Shown here piece after piece: positions 58,461-64,000 of a stretch of DNA of 64,000 nt (the stretch's first letter is position 1; every line of letters starts with the position of its first letter). Origin of the DNA: Acanthococcus lagerstroemiae (taxonomy: Eukaryota > Arthropoda > Insecta > Hemiptera > Eriococcidae). The stretch is from the NCBI GenBank assembly GCA_031841125.1, contig CM063114.1, positions 43,979,574 through 44,043,573 of the forward strand, given 5' to 3'. The notes beneath the pieces were generated by a model that saw nothing but the letters and a program-made list of their open reading frames with translations, ran no database searches and was not told the DNA's origin. The position numbers and the translations under genes are program-made.

Positions 58461-60455
58461 CCAGTTTCATACATACAACACACTTACCTCTTCGAGATCC
58501 AGTTAGTTTCTTCAGTGGAGTAAAATTCAAAATAATAATTGATAAAATGTAAAAGCCTTGGCTCTTTACATTGAAAATGACAGTCGCACCTTGAAAAACA
58601 ATATCAATGAGTTCGGAAATGAAGCGCCACTGAACTGAACTGTGACTCAGATCCGCTCAGGTGTATACATCTGAAATGACGCACCACTGAACTGAACTGA
58701 AAATGTTTCCCTTCAGTGACGTTATGAGCATCCTGGAGAAGAAAAAAAGCGATTGCTATTGGCTCGGCTACTAGTAGTCAAGCCTAAAAATTGGAAAATG
58801 TCTCCCGGAGGCCCCGCAAATTCCTCCCGATGTCTCCCAATTTCATTTTTCAACTTGGATAGCTACCTTGAACCTGTGTACACAGTTTAAGTAATGGCCG
58901 CTAGTATCTGCCGAAATCGCTTAGCCCTTAAGGCGAACAGAAAAAGGTTGAGAGGGAGTTGAAACGTAGGCAGTCTTGTAGCTTCAGAGTGGCATTGCTT
59001 GCATTGTCCCCTCTCCCTAATAGAAATGCCACAGCTTGTTTTCTTTTTGATAAGAATTACGAAATATTTTTGCCCCCCCCCCCCCCAATATAAATAGTCA
59101 AGCAAAGAGCTTAACAACGTGCTTGGCTGAATTTGGGTTTTCGGTTTTCGCACTAGATCACAATCGTCTAATCCGGGGATCACAATCGATTCGCTCAAAT
59201 CCTGAGTTAGCTAACAGCAAGTCTCAAACTAAAACCGTACCCAGGTTTCTCTTGTGTCGTATGCAGGGGTGCGACACTCAAGCCGCACCGTGACTCAAGT
59301 GCAACCCGTGTACGACAGTTGACTCACGACTATTACGAGCGTCTCTTGAAATTACATTTTGTTGAATTAAGCCGACCTACGTTCGGGGCGAATATAATGC
59401 TCGTATTCGTGACACGTTAAATGAAATTACCCGAATGGGACGCGTGAACGTTGAAATGTGATTTCGCGAAACTGACTCAATTGCAGAGTGGAGGAAAAGC
59501 TAATCTCGAGTGAATAGAGCGAGACGGAGAACACCCGGCGATATTTTATCGCAAAACGTCCTCAATCTAGCGTTAGCATCTTCGTATAGTTGATTCATGA
59601 CACGTCCGCTGGCAGTCCACCTTCGCAATATTGTCATTTCCTAATTGTAGACCGCTTTATCGATCGTAAAAAACTAATATTGTTATCCTTTTTACGTTGT
59701 AATTTCTTCCTTTGAACCGTACATGGTTGAGAATAATTGAAGAAACACGACTGAGAAAAAGAAAAAAAATTAATCGTCTCGAAATCGAGTTATACAAAGC
59801 CATTGAGAGGCGAGACGACTCGAACGCCTTGAAACTGAGACCGACTGAGCCGGAGATCACCAATAAGTAAATCTTTCACCTTCGTTCTCGATTCTTCGTA
59901 AAGACAATACGTGGTGATCTGCCCCCTCTGTAATTCAAATTGAACCTCTGTTTTTCTAATATACGATGGTCTCTTAGTTCAGGAACATCGGGTGGGCTAA
60001 ATCGAATTTCGCGGGCAGTTGAGTTATCCAATGTAGGAAGACGGGGTTAGCCGAGTGAATAACACTTCATTAATGAAATCAATCACGTCTGCAGCTCTGC
60101 ACGGTGGTGTACTGTATTTGTAAGCTTGTTGTAACAACAAACGGTCGATAGACTTGAATTAAAAATCCAATCGTACATCAATCTCGAATATGATAGGTGA
60201 CCGTGAACTTGGAATAATATTCAGGAGGAGCAGGAAGAGGAAGTGGTTGTTGGCTACCCAGTGTATAGTAGAAAAGGGTTGCTGAATCACACCCGTCCTA
60301 CCAGGACGTTGTAACCTCGTAATTTCCAATCACGCAGCTTTGATAGCTGATTAGCCGGGGTAGTTTGTTATTTTCCCGCCGTTTGTCGCATTAAATTTAT
60401 TTTCCTCTTTGCCGATTATAAGCGCGTAACTGAATTGTGTCCCATAACATTGAGT
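58461..60455. other. No gene seen; part of the sequence separating R1 and R2 in copy 2
   Basis: A short duplicated phrase cactgaactgaactg occurs at about 58,630 and 58,690. A 14-base C run is at 59,073-59,086. 59,250-59,560 is CpG-richer without recognised coding. 60,050-60,075 has an A-box-like gttagccgagtg but no B box. Confidence 0.5.
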
Positions 60456-60461
60456 GAGCAA

Positions 60462-60885
60462 CCCACGAGACACACACAACATAGCCTTAGCTCCTCAGAT
60501 ACTGGTGGTTACGTGTTCTGCGAGTATGCATTGTTCCTGAGAACTGGCGGGAGACTGCAGAGCACGCTATCCATCTGTCGATTCGTACTACCGTCGCTCT
60601 GCCCCACGAGACACACACAACATAGCCTTAGCTCCTCAGATACTGGTGATTATGTGTTCTGCGAGTATGCGTTGTTCCTGAGAATTAGCGGGAGACTGTA
60701 GAGTACGCTATCTATCCTTCTTAATTCGTACTACCGTCGCCCTGCCCCACGGGACACACAACATAGCCATATCTCCTCAGAGACTGGTGGTTACGTGTTC
60801 TGCGAGTGTGTTGTTCCTGAGAACTGGCGGGAGACTGCTGAGCACGCTATCTATCCTTCTCGATTCGTACTACGGTCGCTCTGCT
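60462..60885 (+). repeat. Three tandem units of about 142 bp
   Basis: Units start at 60,462, 60,603 and 60,746, each with cccacgagacacacacaaca, tagccttagctcctcagata, ctggtggttacgtgttctgc, ttgttcctgagaactggcgg and gattcgtactaccgtcgctc. Identity is high (roughly 90 percent), making this the best preserved multi-copy tandem repeat in the window. Translated peptides repeat likewise (SSDTGGYVFCEYALFLR), but each frame breaks in the third unit. Confidence 0.9.
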
Positions 60886-60929
60886 CGCTACGATGTGCGG
60901 GGAAAGAGAGAGAGAACCTGTTCAGTAGC

Positions 60930-61015
60930 TTTCCGGCGTTGGAAACTGAATTCACGTTGCAAGAGTGCGAGGCGGGCACGATCCACTTAGCGGCTGAGCG
61001 ACTGCTGAATCACCA
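60930..61015 (-). mobile_element. Degenerate tRNA-derived SINE head
   Basis: Aligns with the SINE at 61,690-61,813: both have agctttccgg.gttgg, then a B-box region (here decayed), gcgaggcgggcacg / gcgaagcgggtacg, cacttagcggc / cacttggcctc and gactgctgaat / cagcaacttcat. It is strongly mutated. Confidence 0.45.
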
Positions 61016-61689
61016 ACTAATATGAAATTTGGGTGTTCAAAGTGAAAGGACCTAGTTTCAGGGGGTCAGCTGAAAAATAGTTCGAGTGAAATGGAAAACT
61101 TTGTATTCCACGTAGCTTACCAGAGCCGAAGGCACTATGTCTGCGATGTTCAAAAACGATACAAGTTATCTATAAATGAGTATGGAAGGGAGATTGTCCA
61201 CACCTCTCCTAAAAAAAAAAGGAAAAACGACTATTCAGCAAATCAAGTCGTTCCATCTGTTGAACGCAAGCTTTTATTCAGGGCGGATTAACCCTTTCTG
61301 GCGTAGGAAGCAAGATGAAAATTTGCGCCCTCAGCGAGCTCTGTCGGTGCGAAGGTACTATTCGGGCCGAGCATCCGCTAGGAGCGCTACAATCGGCAAA
61401 ATTGAAAACGGGTTGAATGTTAACGCAAAATTAGTAAAAAGTGGCTTCACTCCTTATGGAAAACCACTCTTCAATGATAGTCAATGCAAGTGGGTGGAAG
61501 AATTTTCGACCGTTTTTTACCCTAGTGAGGATAGCAGTGTTTCCATTTATATCCATGGTCACCTTTTCAGTTTCACCCGTGGAGTTGAATTTGTAGCGCT
61601 GTCTAGTGCACGTTTTTGTCGCTTATGTTCGAAGAATTTTTTTGGAGGGGGGTGGAGGGGGGATTTGTTTACATCATCAGATTCTACAT
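61016..61689. other. No gene seen
   Basis: A plus-strand frame at 61,176-61,871 is 231 codons long, one of the longer open frames here, but its 3' third is antisense to a SINE and no domain is visible. I do not call it a gene. Confidence 0.45.
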
Positions 61690-61813
61690 TTTCAGGCGCC
61701 ATATCTGATGTCGGACGTTGGTGGCTGTCACTAGCTTTCCGGTGTTGGTGGGACTTGAACCCGAGACGCAAGGATTGCGAAGCGGGTACGTTATCACTTG
61801 GCCTCACAGCAAC
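61690..61813 (-). mobile_element. tRNA-derived SINE, reverse orientation
   Basis: The minus strand from 61,813 reads gctgtgaggccaagtgataa (A box), then cgtacccgcttcgcaatcc, then tctcgggttcaagtcccacc (B box, near 61,752-61,762). This is a full tRNA-like head of about 75 bases. It is followed by a body through aacaccggaaagctagtgac and atcagatatggcgcctgaaa. Pol III A and B boxes at tRNA spacing plus a non-tRNA body identify a SINE. Two other window segments (22,559-22,601 and 60,930-61,015) are relatives. Confidence 0.75.
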
Positions 61814-62278
61814 TTCATCAGATTCTCAGATTTTGGAAACAGAATATTTCTTTCTTAATGATAGACTTTGAACGAAAATTTTGTAATTTCGCACGTTTGT
61901 GGGGGGAGAGGTGGCATTACCCATGTTCGAATCGCCAACATTATTCTCAGTATATTTGGGCAGTTTCTTCGTTGGGTATATTGTACTCGAGTGAGAATGT
62001 ACCTGTCTACTAATGTAAGACGGAAATATACTAAGAGCTCCGCATGTTCGAAATTGTTCCCACGATTTGCCGAACTAAGGTCTCAGTATTTATCAATTGC
62101 AGGTACACGATACGTGAGTGTTATGTAATGTAATTTTATAACAACACCGTAGATAGTGTGCTTTTTTGGTGACAACAACATGTCACTCTCGATTTAGATT
62201 ATTTTTCGGGGGATTCCATCAATTTTTCGGCACTTCGAGGGGAAAAAATAGAAAAAACAGGTGAAATGCTGACGTGCT
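61814..62278. other. No gene seen
   Basis: Nothing recognisable between the SINE and repeat block R2. Confidence 0.5.
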
Positions 62279-63900
62279 TAGGAACCTATGAAATCATGTT
62301 TGGTTTTCCGGAAAGTAATTCCCGAAAATGGTCGCGCCTGTAGTAGTCTGGTTTTGCGAGCGAATACGATCTATGATCTGCTTAAGCACTTCCTCCGTGG
62401 GTCACAGGGGTAAACGTTGAATCAGAGTGCTGTTTTAATTGGTATGTTTTTTCCTTAGCCTTGATAAATCTGTATCCCGAATTTTTTGTTCAGGAATATT
62501 TTAAGTCACGTTCAGTAAATTTTCCAAGAAATAAAAAAAAAATGTTTTACACTTGAAATAATTGCATCAACTTCGAAAACAGTACATGGGGATAGTAGGT
62601 TTCAATTTTACGCTTCGATAGACCTTTGTAAACAATTTTTTCTTAGCACAAGAAAGTGCGTTTACTAAAATCGGCGACGTAACCTGTTCAAAAAAACAAA
62701 AAAAGATTTAAATAAATAATTTAATCGTTGATTTGATCTGATTTTTCTTCTGCCATTACTTGTACACTTATTGATGATATACTTTTATGTTTTTGTTACA
62801 GGTATGTACATGTTCATTATACTTACTAATTGATAAGCGAATAACTAAGATTTGGAAGCTGAAATTCTCAATAACTGGTTATAACTATATCCAAAGAAGT
62901 ACGTCACTGATTCTGTAAGTTATTAACGTTATTTCTTAGAAGGGACTAGACCAAGCGTATGATCTTGAATATTGGTATTTAAGTAGTAGTTAATCGTGAA
63001 TACCAGTTTTTAAGACCCCATAGACGGGAGACAAACTAGCGTATGTCTGCATTTGGCTACTTAGAGCTCTAGCTGTATCTTGGGAATGATTTAAATCAAT
63101 TTTTATCTGATCTCAAATTAACTGTAACGGGTTTTTATCAAGCTTACTGAGAGAGGAAAGGAATAAGTTTTCACTGAGTTTATAATTAGCCCCTGTTAGT
63201 CCGAAAGTACCTTTGGGGTGCATTTGGAATAATCTAAATCAATTTGTATTTCATTTGAAATATATTTTTATTTGATCTATAGAGATCTGTAACCGGTTTT
63301 CATCAAGTTGATTGAAAGGGGGAGAGGGACAAGTCTCCACTCAGTTCATGATCAGCCAGTAATAATTTTATGCGCCTTATTCCGGAAATCGATTTCTATC
63401 TCTAAATTTATACCTTCACTTCTCCTCCTTCTAGGAGGGGGGCTGTTGACCCACATTGTAGAGTGAAGTTATTTCATACTTTTTACCCAGTATATAAACC
63501 TATTGAAACCTACGAGAACAAATTCGTTACACAATGGTGAAGAAAATTGTTTTGGGTGAAAACGTCAGAACTCCATGTATTTTTTCATGAAAAGGGGACG
63601 GGCGAGACACATGCTACCCTCACCCAACTTTACAAGAATGGTTTTGTATTTTATTTATTTTTTCTTTGAAATTGATTAAAAGGGAGAGGAGGAGGTCCCC
63701 GGAAAATTTCCTAGCGAGGGTATATAAGAGCCACCCTACCCCCTACTCTTATTTACGCCTCTGCTTCTCTGTGATTTTGATTTCCAAACTGAAAGTCACA
63801 ATTTTATCGCCCATTCGAAGCTTTACCGTAGCCAGAAGAACAAATCGTTTCGCACTTAATCCACTACTCCATGGTGCACTTCAGTTTTATCGTGTAGGAC
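62279..63900 (+). repeat. Dispersed repeat, copy 2, blocks R2 and R3 joined
   Basis: 62,279-63,390 matches 18,822-19,760 (with an extra stretch at about 62,310-62,720) and 63,390-63,890 matches 21,950-22,440. In this copy R2 passes directly into R3 around 63,390. The match to copy 1 ends near 63,890. The remaining 100 bases of the window are unassigned. Confidence 0.85.
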
Positions 63901-64000
63901 GTCGCCTTTGCCCGACGTCAAAGGTTTTAACTCCGTATATAAAGTATCTTATCTTATCCATGCGAACACTCGTCCACATTTCTTTATAAAAAGTGTAATA

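Noticed and set aside
60050..60110. A-box-like gttagccgagtgaataac
   Set aside because: No B box at tRNA spacing and no acceptor stem.
61176..61871. A 231-codon plus-strand open frame
   Set aside because: Its 3' part is antisense to a tRNA-derived SINE and no domain or motif is visible.

Overview
This window looks like gene-poor nuclear DNA from an invertebrate, most likely an insect. It is AT-rich, its open frames are short and scattered, and it carries decayed transposable elements of kinds common in arthropods: APE-type LINEs, mariner, hAT, tRNA-derived SINEs, Helitron-like elements and MITEs. It also holds many tandem arrays. I see no bacterial or viral gene organisation and no intact gene. 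The species is not determinable from the window; a hemipteran is only a guess.

Layout. 1-2,340 is unassigned. 2,345-3,350 is a 1-kb foldback element, a large palindrome with four smaller palindromes in tandem at its core. 4,790-6,660 holds two LINE fragments and a MITE. 7,625-7,880 is a mariner 3' end. 7,900-13,110 is a repeat family in both orientations plus a short tandem array. 13,951-14,080 is a hairpin MITE and 14,665-17,285 is a satellite of about 235 bp x 11. 18,540-22,600 holds one copy of a split dispersed repeat, a SINE and a broken exon-like frame. 23,465-24,176 has a LINE 3' end and a second MITE copy.

26,170-33,745 contains several independent tandem arrays, a long decayed LINE (28,337-29,613) and, at its upstream edge, a 698-bp palindrome built around an internally deleted mariner. 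35,395-36,506 is a pseudogene of a multicopy invertebrate protein family split by a 600-bp TIR element. 38,990-46,560 is mostly tandem arrays. 47,164-47,328 is the one candidate exon of a possible real gene, with a methyltransferase-like DPPF motif. 49,790-53,290 is a degenerate array invaded by a Helitron-like element and a hairpin MITE.

54,855-57,967 is a hAT element with a perfect 8-bp target duplication, itself invaded by a second Helitron-like copy. 58,190-63,900 carries the second copy of the split dispersed repeat, a three-unit tandem repeat and two SINE remnants.

No pathway can be reconstructed, because almost everything recognisable is mobile DNA. The value of the window is in its nested insertions, which give a relative chronology, and in its palindromic elements.
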